Below are positions 39,601 through 53,838 of a stretch of DNA of 64,000 nt, piece by piece. The notes under the pieces were generated by a model. That model was not told the origin of the DNA, did no database searches, and saw only the letters and a list, made by a program, of their open reading frames with translations. The translations under genes and the position numbers were made by a program. Position 1 is the first letter of the stretch. Every line of letters begins with the position of its first letter. The stretch comes from Siphonodentalium dalli. Its lineage: Eukaryota; Mollusca; Scaphopoda; Gadilida; Siphonodentaliidae. The stretch is from assembly GCA_032622095.1 (NCBI GenBank), contig CP136064.1, forward strand, positions 620,001 to 684,000. The letters run 5' to 3'.

Positions 39601-42168
39601 ATAAGTAACACAGTCACCAACTTAAAGAGGTGTCTGATTTAGACTGGTTACAAGGTGGAATACGGTTGGATATTTTCTATTTGGCACATGTTTCTCCATA
39701 CCGCGCCATGTCAAATCTGGCCATATCCGAATCGGGTTGTCATTTACAATGACTACAGAAAATAAATATCTTCATGTTGGAATGCAAATGTATGTTTAAA
39801 GGAACAGATGTATCTCAACTTAAAGGGACATAAGTAACACAGTCACCAACTTTAAGGGGTATCTGCTATAGACTGGTTCCATGGTGGAGTACGGTTGGAT
39901 ATTTTCTATTTGGCGCATGTTTCTCCATACCGCGCAATGTCAAATCTGGCCATATCCGAATCGGGTTGTCATTTACAATGTCTACAGAAAATAAATATCT
40001 TCATGTTGGAATGCAAATGTATGTTTAAAGGAACAGATGTATCTCAACTTAAAGGGACATAAGTAACACCGTCACCAACTTTAAGGGGTATCTGCTATAG
40101 ACTGGTTCCATGGTGGAGTACTGTTGGATATTTTCAATTTGGCGCATGTTTCTCCCTACCGCGCCATGTAAAATCTGGCCATATCCGAATCGGGTTGTCA
40201 TTTACAATGACTACAGAAAATAAATATCTTCATGTTGGAATGCAAATGTATGTTTACAGGAACAGATGTATCTCAACTTAAAGGGACATAAGTAACACAG
40301 TCACCAACTTAAAGGGGTATCTGCTATAGACTGGTTCCATGGTGGAGTACGGTTGGATATTTTCAATTTGGCGCATGTTTCTCCATACCGCGCCATGTCA
40401 AATCTGGCCATATCCGAATCGGGTTGTCATTTACAATGACTGCAGAAAATATATATCTTCATGGTGGCTGCAAATATATGTTTAAAGGAACAGATGTATC
40501 TCAACTTAAAGGGACATAAGTAACACAGTCACCAACTTAAAGGGGTATCTGCTATAGACTGGTTCCATGGTGGAGTACGGTTGAATATTTTCAATTTGGC
40601 GCATGTTTCTCCATACCGCGCCATGTCAAATCTGGCCCTATCCGAATCGGGTTGTCATTTACAATGACTGCAGAAAATATATATCTTCATGGTGGAATGC
40701 AAATGTATGTTTAAAGGAACAGATGTATCTCAACTTAAAGGGACATAAGTAACACAGTCACCAACTTTAAGGGGTATCTGCTATAGACTGGTTCCATGGT
40801 GGAGTACGGTTGGATATTTTCAATTTGGAGCATGTTTCTCCATACCGCGCCATGTCAAATCTGGCCATATCCGAATCGGGTTGTCATTTACAATGACTGC
40901 AGAAAATATATATCTTCATGTTGGAATGCAAATGAATGTTTAAAGGAACAGATGTATCTCAACTTAAAGGGACATAAGTAACACCGTCACCAACTTTAAG
41001 GGGTATCTGCTATAGACTGGTTACATGGTGGAGTACGGTTGGATATTTTCAATTTTGCGCATGTTTCTCCATACCGCGCCATGTAAAATCTGGCCATATC
41101 CGAATCGGGTTGTCATTTACAATGACTGCAGAAAATAAATATCTTCATGTTGGAATGCAAATGTATGTTTAAAGGAACAGATGTATCTCAACTTAAAGGG
41201 ACATAAGTAACACAGTCACCAACTTTAAGGGGTATCTGCTATAGACTGGTTCCATGGTGGAGTACGGTTGGATATTTTCTATTTGGCGCATGTTTCTCCA
41301 TACCGCGCAATGTCAAATCTGGCCATATCCGAATCGGGTTGTCATTTACAATGTCTACAGAAAATAAATATCTTCATGTTGGAATGCAAATGTATGTTTA
41401 AAGGAACAGATGTATCTCAACTTAAAGGGACATAAGTAACACCGTCACCAACTTTAAGGGGTATCTGCTATAGACTGGTTCCATGGTGGAGTACTGTTGG
41501 ATATTTTCAATTTGGCGCATGTTTCTCCCTACCGCGCCATGTAAAATCTGGCCATATCCGAATCGGGTTGTCATTTACAATGACTACAGAAAATAAATAT
41601 CTTCATGTTGGAATGCAAATGTATGTTTACAGGAACAGATGTATCTCAACTTAAAGGGACATAAGTAACACAGTCACCAACTTAAAGGGGTATCTGCTAT
41701 AGACTGGTTCCATGGTGGAGTACGGTTGGATATTTTCAATTTGGCGCATGTTTCTCCATACCGCACCATGTCAAATCTGGCCATATCCGAATCGGGTTGT
41801 CATTTACAATGACTGCAGCAAATATATATCTTCATGGTGGCTGCAAATATATGTTTAAAGGAACAGATGTATCTCAACTTAAAGGGACATAAGTAACACA
41901 GTCACCAACTTAAAGGGGTATCTGCTATAGACTGGTTCCATGGTGGAGTACGGTTGAATATTTTCAATTTGGCGCATGTTTCTCCATACCGCGCCATGTC
42001 AAATCTGGCCCTATCCGAATCGGGTTGTCATTTACAATGACTGCAGAAAATATATATCTTCATGGTGGAATGCAAATGTATGTTTAAAGGAACAGATGTA
42101 TCTCAACTTAAAGGGACATAAGTAACACAGTCACCAACTTTAAGGGGTATCTGCTATAGACTGGTTCC
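36677..42168 (+). repeat. Domain 2 HOR copy 2, 24 monomers (5492 bp)
   Basis: Order: S-T-U-W-X-Y-Z-C-D (36677), S-T-E-F-G-V-B-C-D (38736), S-T-V-B-C-D (40796). The first 18 monomers match copy 1 one for one, including rare TAATGTTGCAT in Z (31892 and 38070), CATACAGCGCC in F (33294 and 39472) and CCGTGCC in the second T (32838 and 39016). The last six equal the second module without E-F-G, a clean loss of three monomers. The C at 41712 has a private GCAGCAAATAT. Length fits 24 times 229 less four one-base deletions. Confidence 0.87.
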
Positions 42169-45100
42169 ATGGTGGAGTACGGTTGGATATTTTCAATTTG
42201 GATCATGTTTCTCCATACCGCGCCATGTCAAATCTGGCCATATCCGAATCGGGTTGTCATTTACAATGACTGCAGAAAATATATATCTTCATGTTGGAAT
42301 GCAAATGAATGTTTAAAGGAACAGATGTATCTCAACTTAAAGGGACATAAGTAACACCGTCACCAACTTTAAGGGGTATCTGCTATAGACTGGTTACATG
42401 GTGGAGTACGGTTGGATATTTTCAATTTTGCGCATGTTTCTCCATACCGCGCCATGTAAAATCTGGCCATATCCGAATCGGGTTGTCATTTACAATGACT
42501 GCAGAAAATAAATATCTTCATGTTGGAATGCAAATGTATGTTTAAAGGAACAGATGTATCTCAACTTAAAGGGACATAAGTAACACAGTCACCAACTTAA
42601 AGAGGTGTCTGATTTAGACTGGTTCCATGGTGGAGTACGGTTGGATATTTTTTATTTGGCGCATGTTTCTCCATACCGCGCCATGTCAAATCTGGCCATA
42701 TCCGAATCGGGTTGTCATTTACAATGACTACAGAAAATAAATATCTTCATGTTGGAATGCAAATGTATGTTTAGAGGAACAGATGTATCTCAACTTAAAG
42801 GGACATAAGTAACACAGTCACCAACTTTAAGGGGTATCTGCTATAGACTGGTTCCATGGTGGAGTACGGTTGGATATTTACTATTTGGCGCATGTTTCTC
42901 CATACCGCGCCATGTCAAATCTGGCCATATCCGAATCGGGTTGTCATTTACAATGACTACAGAAAATATATATCTTCATGTTGGAATGCAAATGTATGTT
43001 TAAAGGAACAGATGTATCTCAACTTAAAGGGACATAAGTAACACAGTCACCAACTTTAAGGGGTATCTGCTAAGACTGGTTCCATGGTGGAGTACGGTTG
43101 GATATTTTCAATTTGGCGCATGTTTCTCCATACCGCGCCATGTCAAATCTGGCCATATCCGAATCGGGTTGTCATTTACAATGACTACAGAAAATAAATA
43201 TCTTCATGTTGGAATGCAAATGTATGTTTAGAGGAACAGATGTATCTCAACTTAAAGGGACATAAGTAACACAGTCACCAACTTTAAGGGGTATCTGCTA
43301 TAGACTGGTTCCATGGTGGAGTACGGTTGGATATTTACTATTTGGCGCATGTTTCTCCATACCGCGCCATGTCAAATCTGGCCATATCCGAATCGGGTTG
43401 TCATTTACAATGACTACAGAAAATAAATATCTTCATGTTGGAATGCCAATGTATGTTTAAAGGAACAGATGTATCTCAACTTAAAGGGACATAAGTAACA
43501 CCGTCACCAACTTTAAGGGGTATCTGCTATAGACTGGTTCCATGGTGGAGTACTGTTGCATATTTTCAATTTGGCGCATGTTTTTCCATACCGCGCCATG
43601 TCAAATCTGGCCATATCCGAATCGGGTTGTCATTTACAATGACTACAGAAAATAAATATCTTCATGTTGGAATGCAAATGTATGTTTAAAGGAACAGATG
43701 TATCTCAACTTAAAGGGACATAAGTAACACAGTCACCAACTTAAAGGGGTATCTGCTATAGACTGGTTCCATGGTGGAGTACGGTTGGATATTTTCAATT
43801 TGGCGCATGTTTCTCCATACCGCGCCATGTCAAATCTGGCCATATCCGAATCGGGTTGTCATTTACAATGACTGCAGAAAATATATATCTTCATGGTGGC
43901 TGCAAATATATGTTTAAAGGAACAGATGTATCTCAACTTAAAGGGACATAAGTAACACAGTCACCAACTTAAAGGGGTATCTGCTATAGACTGGTTCCAT
44001 GGTGGAGTACGGTTGAATATTTTCAATTTGGCGCATGTTTCTCCATACCGCGCCATGTCAAATCTGGCCCTATCCGAATCGGGTTGTCATTTACAATGAC
44101 TGCAGAAAATATATATCTTCATGGTGGAATGCAAATGTATGTTTAAAGGAACAGATGTATCTCAACTTAAAGGGACATAAGTAACACAGTCACCAACTTT
44201 AAGGGGTATCTGCTATAGACTGGTTCCATGGTGGAGTACGGTTGGATATTTTCAATTTGGAGCATGTTTCTCCATACCGCGCCATGTCAAATCTGGCCAT
44301 ATCCGAATCGGGTTGTCATTTACAATGACTGCAGAAAATATATATCTTCATGTTGGAATGCAAATGAATGTTTAAAGGAACAGATGTATCTCAACTTAAA
44401 GGGACATAAGTAACACCGTCACCAACTTTAAGGGGTATCTGCTATAGACTGGTTACATGGTGGAGTACGGTTGGATATTTTCAATTTTGCGCATGTTTCT
44501 CCATACCGTGCCATGTAAAATCTGGCCATATCCGAATCGGGTTGTCATTTACAATGACTGCAGAAAATAAATATCTTCATGTTGGAATGCAAATGTATGT
44601 TTAAAGGAACAGATGTATCTCAACTTAAAGGGACATAAGTAACACAGTCACCAACTTAAAGAGGTGTCTGATTTAGACTGGTTCCATGGTGGAGTACGGT
44701 TGGATATTTTCTATTTGGCGCATGTTTCTCCATACCGCGCCATGTCAAATCTGGCCATATCCGAATCGGGTTGTCATTTACAATGACTACAGAAAATAAA
44801 TATCTTCATGTTGGAATGCAAATGTATGTTTAAAGGAACAGATGTATCTCAACTTAAAGGGACATAAGTAACACAGTCACCAACTTAAAGGGGTATCTGC
44901 TATAGACTGGTTCCATGGTGGAGTACGGTTGGATATTTTCAATTTGGCGCATGTTTCTCCATACCGCGCCATGTCAAATCTGGCCCTATCCGAATCGGGT
45001 TGTCATTTACAATGACTGCAGAAAATAAATATCTTCATGTTGGAATGCAAATGTATGTTTAAAGGAACAGATGTATCTCAACTTAAAGGGACATAAGTAA

Positions 45101-46287
45101 CACAGTCACCAACTTAAAGAGGTGTCTGATTTAGACTGGTTACAAGGTGGAATACGGTTGGATATTTTCTATTTGGCACATGTTTCTCCATACCGCGCCA
45201 TGTCAAATCTGGCCATATCCGAATCGGGTTGTCATTTACAATGACTACAGAAAATAAATATCTTCATGTTGGAATGCAAATGTATGTTTAAAGGAACAGA
45301 TGTATCTCAACTTAAAGGGACATAAGTAACACAGTCACCAACTTTAAGGGGTATCTGCTATAGACTGGTTCCATGGTGGAGTACGGTTGGATATTTTCTA
45401 TTTGGCGCATGTTTCTCCATACCGCGCAATGTCAAATCTGGCCATATCCGAATCGGGTTGTCATTTACAATGTCTACAGAAAATAAATATCTTCATGTTG
45501 GAATGCAAATGTATGTTTAAAGGAACAGATGTATCTCAACTTAAAGGGACATAAGTAACACCGTCACCAACTTTAAGGGGTATCTGCTATAGACTGGTTC
45601 CATGGTGGAGTACTGTTGGATATTTTCAATTTGGCGCATGTTTCTCCCTACCGCGCCATGTAAAATCTGGCCATATCCGAATCGGGTTGTCATTTACAAT
45701 GACTACAGAAAATAAATATCTTCATGTTGGAATGCAAATGTATGTTTACAGGAACAGATGTATCTCAACTTAAAGGGACATAAGTAACACAGTCACCAAC
45801 TTAAAGGGGTATCTGCTATAGACTGGTTCCATGGTGGAGTACGGTTGGATATTTTCAATTTGGCGCATGTTTCTCCATACCGCGCCATGTCAAATCTGGC
45901 CATATCCGAATCGGGTTGTCATTTACAATGACTGCAGAAAATATATATCTTCATGGTGGCTGCAAATATATGTTTAAAGGAACAGATGTATCTCAACTTA
46001 AAGGGACATAAGTAACACAGTCACCAACTTAAAGGGGTATCTGCTATAGACTGGTTCCATGGTGGAGTACGGTTGAATATTTTCAATTTGGCGCATGTTT
46101 CTCCATACCGCGCCATGTCAAATCTGGCCCTATCCGAATCGGGTTGTCATTTACAATGACTGCAGAAAATATATATCTTCATGGTGGAATGCAAATGTAT
46201 GTTTAAAGGAACAGATGTATCTCAACTTAAAGGGACATAAGTAACACAGTCACCAACTTTAAGGGGTATCTGCTATAGACTGGTTCC
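42169..46287 (+). repeat. Domain 2 HOR copy 3, 18 monomers (4119 bp)
   Basis: Order: S-T-U-W-X-Y-Z-C-D (42169), S-T-E-F-G-V-B-C-D (44228). Offset to copy 2 is 5492 bp throughout. Differences from copy 2 are few: TTGGATCATG in the first S (near 42200), ACAGTCACC instead of ACCGTCACC after W, GTACTGTTGCAT instead of TAATGTTGCAT in Z (near 43553), and CATACCGCGCC instead of CATACAGCGCC in F. Length is 18 times 229 less three one-base deletions (43084, 43771 and 45831). Confidence 0.87.
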
Positions 46288-49200
46288 ATGGTGGAGTACG
46301 GTTGGATATTTTCAATTTGGAGCATGTTTCTCCATACCGCGCCATGTCAAATCTGGCCATATCCGAATCGGGTTGTCATTTACAATGACTGCAGAAAATA
46401 TATATCTTCATGTTGGAATGCAAATGAATGTTTAAAGGAACAGATGTATCTCAACTTAAAGGGACATAAGTAACACCGTCACCAACTTTAAGGGGTATCT
46501 GCTATAGACTGGTTACATGGTGGAGTACGGTTGGATATTTTCAATTTTGCGCATGTTTCTCCATACCGCGCCATGTAAAATCTGGCCATATCCGAATCGG
46601 GTTGTCATTTACAATGACTGCAGAAAATAAATATCTTCATGTTGGAATGCAAATGTATGTTTAAAGGAACAGATGTATCTCAACTTAAAGGGACATAAGT
46701 AACACAGTCACCAACTTTAAGGGGTATCTGCTATAGACTGGTTCCATGGTGGAGTATGGTTGGATATTTACTATTTGGCGCATGTTTCTCCATACCGCGC
46801 CATGTCAAATCTGGCCATATCCGAATCGGGTTGTCATTTACAATGACTACAGAAAATATATATCTTCATGTTGGAATGCAAATGTATGTTTAAAGGAACA
46901 GATGTATCTCAACTTAAAGGGACATAAGTAACACCGTCACCAACTTTAAGGGGTATCTGCTAAGACTGGTTCCATGGTGGAGTACTGTTGTATATTTTCA
47001 ATTTGGCGCATGTTTTTCCATACCGCGCCATGTCAAATCTGGCCATATCCGAATCGGGTTGTCATTTACAATGACTACAGAAAATAAATATCTTCATGTT
47101 GGAATGCAAATGTATGTTTAAAGGAACAGATGTATCTCAACTTAAAGGGACATAAGTAACACAGTCACCAACTTAAAGGGGTATCTGCTATAGACTGGTT
47201 CCATGGTGGAGTACGGTTGGATATTTTCAATTTGGCGCATGTTTCTCCATACCGCGCCATGTCAAATCTGGCCCTATCCGAATCGGGTTGTCATTTACAA
47301 TGACTGCAGAAAATAAATATCTTCATGTTGGAATGCAAATGTATGTTTAAAGGAACAGATGTATCTCAACTTAAAGGGACATAAGTAACACAGTCACCAA
47401 CTTAAAGAGGTGTCTGATTTAGACTGGTTACATGGTGGAATACGGTTGGATATTTTCTATTTGGCGCATGTTTCTCCATACGGCGCCATGTCAAATCTGG
47501 CCATATCCGAATCGGGTTGTCATTTACAATGACTACAGAAAATAAATATCTTCATGTTGGAATGCAAATGTATGTTTAAAGGAACAGATGTATCTCAACT
47601 TAAAGGGACATAAGTAACACAGTCACCAACTTTAAGGGGTATCTGCTATAGACTGGTTCCATGGTGGAGTACGGTTGGATATTTTCTATTTGGCACATGT
47701 TTCTCTATACCGCGCCATGTCAAATCTGGCCATATCCGAATCGGGTTGTCATTTACAATGACTACAGAAAATAAATATCTTCATGTTGGAATGCAAATGT
47801 ATGTTTAAAGGAACAGATGTATCTCAACTTAAAGGGACATAAGTAACACAGTCACCAACTTAAAGAGGTGTCTGATTTAGACTGGTTACAAGGTGGAATA
47901 CGGTTGGATATTTTCTATTTGGCACATGTTTCTCCATACCGCGCCATGTCAAATCTGGCCATATCCGAATCGGGTTGTCATTTACAATGACTACAGAAAA
48001 TAAATATCTTCATGTTGGAATGCAAATGTATGTTTAAAGGAACAGATGTATCTCAACTTAAAGGGACATAAGTAACACAGTCACCAACTTTAAGGGGTAT
48101 CTGCTATAGACTGGTTCCATGGTGGAGTACGGTTGGATATTTTCTATTTGGCGCATGTTTCTCCATACCGCGCAATGTCAAATCTGGCCATATCCGAATC
48201 GGGTTGTCATTTACAATGTCTACAGAAAATAAATATCTTCATGTTGGAATGCAAATGTATGTTTAAAGGAACAGATGTATCTCAACTTAAAGGGACATAA
48301 GTAACACCGTCACCAACTTTAAGGGGTATCTGCTATAGACTGGTTCCATGGTGGAGTACTGTTGGATATTTTCAATTTGGCGCATGTTTCTCCCTACCGC
48401 GCCATGTAAAATCTGGCCATATCCGAATCGGGTTGTCATTTACAATGACTACAGAAAATAAATATCTTCATGTTGGAACGCAAATGTATGTTTACAGGAA
48501 CAGATGTATCTCAACTTAAAGGGACATAAGTAACACAGTCACCAACTTAAAGGGGTATCTGCTATAGACTGGTTCCATGGTGGAGTACGGTTGGATATTT
48601 TCAATTTGGCGCATGTTTCTCCATACCGCGCCATGTCAAATCTGGCCATATCCGAATCGGGTTGTCATTTACAATGACTGCAGAAAATATATATCTTCAT
48701 GGTGGCTGCAAATATATGTTTAAAGGAACAGATGTATCTCAACTTAAAGGGACATAAGTAACACAGTCACCAACTTAAAGGGGTATCTGCTATAGACTGG
48801 TTCCATGGTGGAGTACGGTTGAATATTTTCAATTTGGCGCATGTTTCTCCATACCGCGCCATGTCAAATCTGGCCCTATCCGAATCGGGTTGTCATTTAC
48901 AATGACTGCAGAAAATATATATCTTCATGGTGGAATGCAAATGTATGTTTAAAGGAACAGATGTATCTCAACTTAAAGGGACATAAGTAACACAGTCACC
49001 AACTTTAAGGGGTATCTGCTATAGACTGGTTCCATGGTGGAGTACGGTTGGATATTTTCAATTTGGAGCATGTTTCTCCATACCGCGCCATGTCAAATCT
49101 GGCCATATCCGAATCGGGTTGTCATTTACAATGACTGCAGAAAATATATATCCTCATGTTGGAATGCAAATGAATGTTTAAAGGAACAGATGTATCTCAA

Positions 49201-51779
49201 CTTAAAGGGACATAAGTAACACCGTCACCAACTTTAAGGGGTATCTGCTATAGACTGGTTACATGGTGGAGTACGGTTGGATATTTTCAATTTTGCGCAT
49301 GTTTCTCCATACCGCGCCATGTAAAATCTGGCCATATCCGAATCGGGTTGTCATTTACAATGACTGCAGAAAATAAATATCTTCATGTTGGAATGCAAAT
49401 GTATGTTTAAAGGAACAGATGTATCTCAACTTAAAGGGACATAAGTAACACAGTCACCAACTTTAAGGGGTATCTGCTATAGACTGGTTCCATGGTGGAG
49501 TATGGTTGGATATTTACTATTTGGCGCATGTTTCTCCATACCGCGCCATGTCAAATCTGGCCATATCCGAATCGGGTTGTCATTTACAATGACTACAGAA
49601 AATATATATCTTCATGTTGGAATGCAAATGTATGTTTAAAGGAACAGATGTATCTCAACTTAAAGGGACATAAGTAACACCGTCACCAACTTTAAGGGGT
49701 ATCTGCTAAGACTGGTTCCATGGTGGAGTACTGTTGTATATTTTCAATTTGGCGCATGTTTTTCCATACCGCGCCATGTCAAATCTGGCCATATCCGAAT
49801 CGGGTTGTCATTTACAATGACTACAGAAAATAAATATCTTCATGTTGGAATGCAAATGTATGTTTAAAGGAACAGATGTATCTCAACTTAAAGGGACATA
49901 AGTAACACAGTCACCAACTTAAAGGGGTATCTGCTATAGACTGGTTCCATGGTGGAGTACGGTTGGATATTTTCAATTTGGCGCATGTTTCTCCATACCG
50001 CGCCATGTCAAATCTGGCCCTATCCGAATCGGGTTGTCATTTACAATGACTGCAGAAAATAAATATCTTCATGTTGGAATGCAAATGTATGTTTAAAGGA
50101 ACAGATGTATCTCAACTTAAAGGGACATAAGTAACACAGTCACCAACTTAAAGAGGTGTCTGATTTAGACTGGTTACATGGTGGAATACGGTTGGATATT
50201 TTCTATTTGGCGCATGTTTCTCCATACGGCGCCATGTCAAATCTGGCCATATCCGAATCGGGTTGTCATTTACAATGACTACAGAAAATAAATATCTTCA
50301 TGTTGGAATGCAAATGTATGTTTAAAGGAACAGATGTATCTCAACTTAAAGGGACATAAGTAACACAGTCACCAACTTTAAGGGGTATCTGCTATAGACT
50401 GGTTCCATGGTGGAGTACGGTTGGATATTTTCTATTTGGCACATGTTTCTCTATACCGCGCCATGTCAAATCTGGCCATATCCGAATCGGGTTGTCATTT
50501 ACAATGACTACAGAAAATAAATATCTTCATGTTGGAATGCAAATGTATGTTTAAAGGAACAGATGTATCTCAACTTAAAGGGACATAAGTAACACAGTCA
50601 CCAACTTAAAGAGGTGTCTGATTTAGACTGGTTACAAGGTGGAATACGGTTGGATATTTTCTATTTGGCACATGTTTCTCCATACCGCGCCATGTCAAAT
50701 CTGGCCATATCCGAATCGGGTTGTCATTTACAATGACTACAGAAAATAAATATCTTCATGTTGGAATGCAAATGTATGTTTAAAGGAACAGATGTATCTC
50801 AACTTAAAGGGACATAAGTAACACAGTCACCAACTTTAAGGGGTATCTGCTATAGACTGGTTCCATGGTGGAGTACGGTTGGATATTTTCTATTTGGCGC
50901 ATGTTTCTCCATACCGCGCAATGTCAAATCTGGCCATATCCGAATCGGGTTGTCATTTACAATGTCTACAGAAAATAAATATCTTCATGTTGGAATGCAA
51001 ATGTATGTTTAAAGGAACAGATGTATCTCAACTTAAAGGGACATAAGTAACACCGTCACCAACTTTAAGGGGTATCTGCTATAGACTGGTTCCATGGTGG
51101 AGTACTGTTGGATATTTTCAATTTGGCGCATGTTTCTCCCTACCGCGCCATGTAAAATCTGGCCATATCCGAATCGGGTTGTCATTTACAATGACTACAG
51201 AAAATAAATATCTTCATGTTGGAATGCAAATGTATGTTTACAGGAACAGATGTATCTCAACTTAAAGGGACATAAGTAACACAGTCACCAACTTAAAGGG
51301 GTATCTGCTATAGACTGGTTCCATGGTGGAATACGGTTGGATATTTTCAATTTGGCGCATGTTTCTCCATACCGCGCCATGTCAAATCTGGCCATATCCG
51401 AATCGGGTTGTCATTTACAATGACTGCAGAAAATATATATCTTCATGGTGGCTGCAAATATATGTTTAAAGGAACAGATGTATCTCAACTTAAAGGGACA
51501 TAAGTAACACAGTCACCAACTTAAAGGGGTATCTGCTATAGACTGGTTCCATGGTGGAGTACGGTTGAATATTTTCAATTTGGCGCATGTTTCTCCATAC
51601 CGCGCCATGTCAAATCTGGCCCTATCCGAATCGGGTTGTCATTTACAATGACTGCAGAAAATATATATCTTCATGGTGGAATGCAAATGTATGTTTAAAG
51701 GAACAGATGTATCTCAACTTAAAGGGACATAAGTAACACAGTCACCAACTTTAAGGGGTATCTGCTATAGACTGGTTCC
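46288..51779 (+). repeat. Domain 2 HOR of 12 monomers (2746 bp), two copies
   Basis: Order: S-T-W-Z2-F2-G2-H-G-V-B-C-D, at 46288-49033 and 49034-51779. The W here has GTATGGTTGG, a CpG transition of GTACGG. Z2 combines the one-base-short CTAAGACTGG leader of X with GTTGTATATT and GTTTTTCC of the Z lineage, so it looks like an X/Z fusion. G2 carries CATACGGCGCC in both copies (near 47478 and 50224), absent from later G2 copies. Differences seen between copies are GGAACGCAA in B (48477) and TATCCTCATG in S (49151) against GGTGGAATACGG in C (51327). The unit is shorter than the preceding 18-24 monomer HORs but keeps the S-T start and V-B-C-D end. Confidence 0.88.
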
Positions 51780-53838
51780 ATGGTGGAGTACGGTTGGATA
51801 TTTTCAATTTGGAGCATGTTTCTCCATACCGCGCCATGTCAAATCTGGCCATATCCGAATCGGGTTGTCATTTACAATGACTGCAGAAAATATATATCTT
51901 CATGTTGGAATGCAAATGAATGTTTAAAGGAACAGATGTATCTCAACTTAAAGGGACATAAGTAACACCGTCACCAACTTTAAGGGGTATCTGCTATAGA
52001 CTGGTTACATGGTGGAGTACGGTTGGATATTTTCAATTTTGCGCATGTTTCTCCATACCGCGCCATGTAAAATCTGGCCATATCCGAATCGGGTTGTCAT
52101 TTACAATGACTGCAGAAAATAAATATCTTCATGTTGGAATGCAAATGTATGTTTAAAGGAACAGATGTATCTCAACTTAAAGGGACATAAGTAACACAGT
52201 CACCAACTTTAAGGGGTATCTGCTATAGACTGGTTCCATGGTGGAGTATGGTTGGATATTTACTATTTGGCGCATGTTTCTCCATACCGCGCCATGTCAA
52301 ATCTGGCCATATCCAAATCGGGTTGTCATTTACAATGACTACAGAAAATATATATCTTCATGTTGGAATGCAAATGTATGTTTAAAGGAACAGATGTATC
52401 TCAACTTAAAGGGACATAAGTAACACCGTCACCAACTTTAAGGGGTATCTGCTAAGACTGGTTCCATGGTGGAGTACTGTTGTATATTTTCAATTTGGCG
52501 CATGTTTTTCCATACCGCGCCATGTCAAATCTGGCCATATCCGAATCGGGTTGTCATTTACAATGACTACAGAAAATAAATATCTTCATGTTGGAATGCA
52601 AATGTATGTTTAAAGGAACAGATGTATCTCAACTTAAAGGGACATAAGTAACACAGTCACCAACTTAAAGGGGTATCTGCTATAGACTGGTTCCATGGTG
52701 GAGTACGGTTGGATATTTTCAATTTGGCGCATGTTTCTCCATACCGCGCCATGTCAAATCTGGCCATATCCGAATCGGGTTGTCATTTACAATGACTACA
52801 GAAAATAAATATCTTCATGTTGGAATGCAAATGTATGTTTAAAGGAACAGATGTATCTCAACTTAAAGGGACATAAGTAACACAGTCACCAACTTTAAGG
52901 GGTATCTGCTATAGACTGGTTCCATGGTGGAGTACGGTTGGATATTTTCTATTTGGCGCATGTTTCTCCATACCGCGCAATGTCAAATCTGGCCATATCC
53001 GAATCGGGTTGTCATTTACAATGTCTACAGAAAATAAATATCTTCATGTTGGAATGCAAATGTATGTTTAAAGGAACAGATGTATCTCAACTTAAAGGGA
53101 CATAAGTAACACCGTCACCAACTTTAAGGGGTATCTGCTATAGACTGGTTCCATGGTGGAGTACTGTTGGATATTTTCAATTTGGCGCATGTTTCTCCCT
53201 ACCGCGCCATGTAAAATCTGGCCATATCCGAATCGGGTTGTCATTTACAATGACTACAGAAAATAAATATCTTCATGTTGGAATGCAAATGTATGTTTAC
53301 AGGAACAGATGTATCTCAACTTAAAGGGACATAAGTAACACAGTCACCAACTTAAAGGGGTATCTGCTATAGACTGGTTCCATGGTGGAATACGGTTGGA
53401 TATTTTCAATTTGGCGCATGTTTCTCCATACCGCGCCATGTCAAATCTGGCCATATCCGAATCGGGTTGTCATTTACAATGACTGCAGAAAATATATATC
53501 TTCATGGTGGCTGCAAATATATGTTTAAAGGAACAGATGTATCTCAACTTAAAGGGACATAAGTAACACAGTCACCAACTTAAAGGGGTATCTGCTATAG
53601 ACTGGTTCCATGGTGGAGTACGGTTGAATATTTTCAATTTGGCGCATGTTTCTCCATACCGCGCCATGTCAAATCTGGCCCTATCCGAATCGGGTTGTCA
53701 TTTACAATGACTGCAGAAAATATATATCTTCATGGTGGAATGCAAATGTATGTTTAAAGGAACAGATGTATCTCAACTTAAAGGGACATAAGTAACACAG
53801 TCACCAACTTTAAGGGGTATCTGCTATAGACTGGTTCC
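51780..53838 (+). repeat. Domain 2 HOR derivative, 9 monomers (2059 bp)
   Basis: Order: S-T-W-Z2-hybrid-V-B-C-D. The hybrid at 52695 starts like F2 (TCAATTT, CTCCATACC) but has CCATATCC and the acag/taaat tail of G or H. The unit is therefore the 12-monomer HOR with three monomers removed by a crossover between F2 and G. W carries TCCAAATCGG (near 52313), a loss of the first CpG in the conserved dyad, shared only with the next unit (near 54372). Confidence 0.85.

Larger units (their letters stand above)
30042..53609 (+). repeat. Type C monomers with a one-base deletion, always before D
   Basis: Thirteen monomers read GGTGGCTGCAAATATATG where others read GGTGGAATGCAAATGTATG, one base shorter. 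They start at 30042, 32101, 34161, 35305, 36220, 38279, 40339, 41712, 43771, 45831, 48577, 51323 and 53382. Each is followed directly by a D monomer (GGTTGAATATT, GGCCCTATCC). The pair never separates until the C/D fusions at 55899 and 57960. The deletion arose once and spread by duplication of whole modules. Confidence 0.9.
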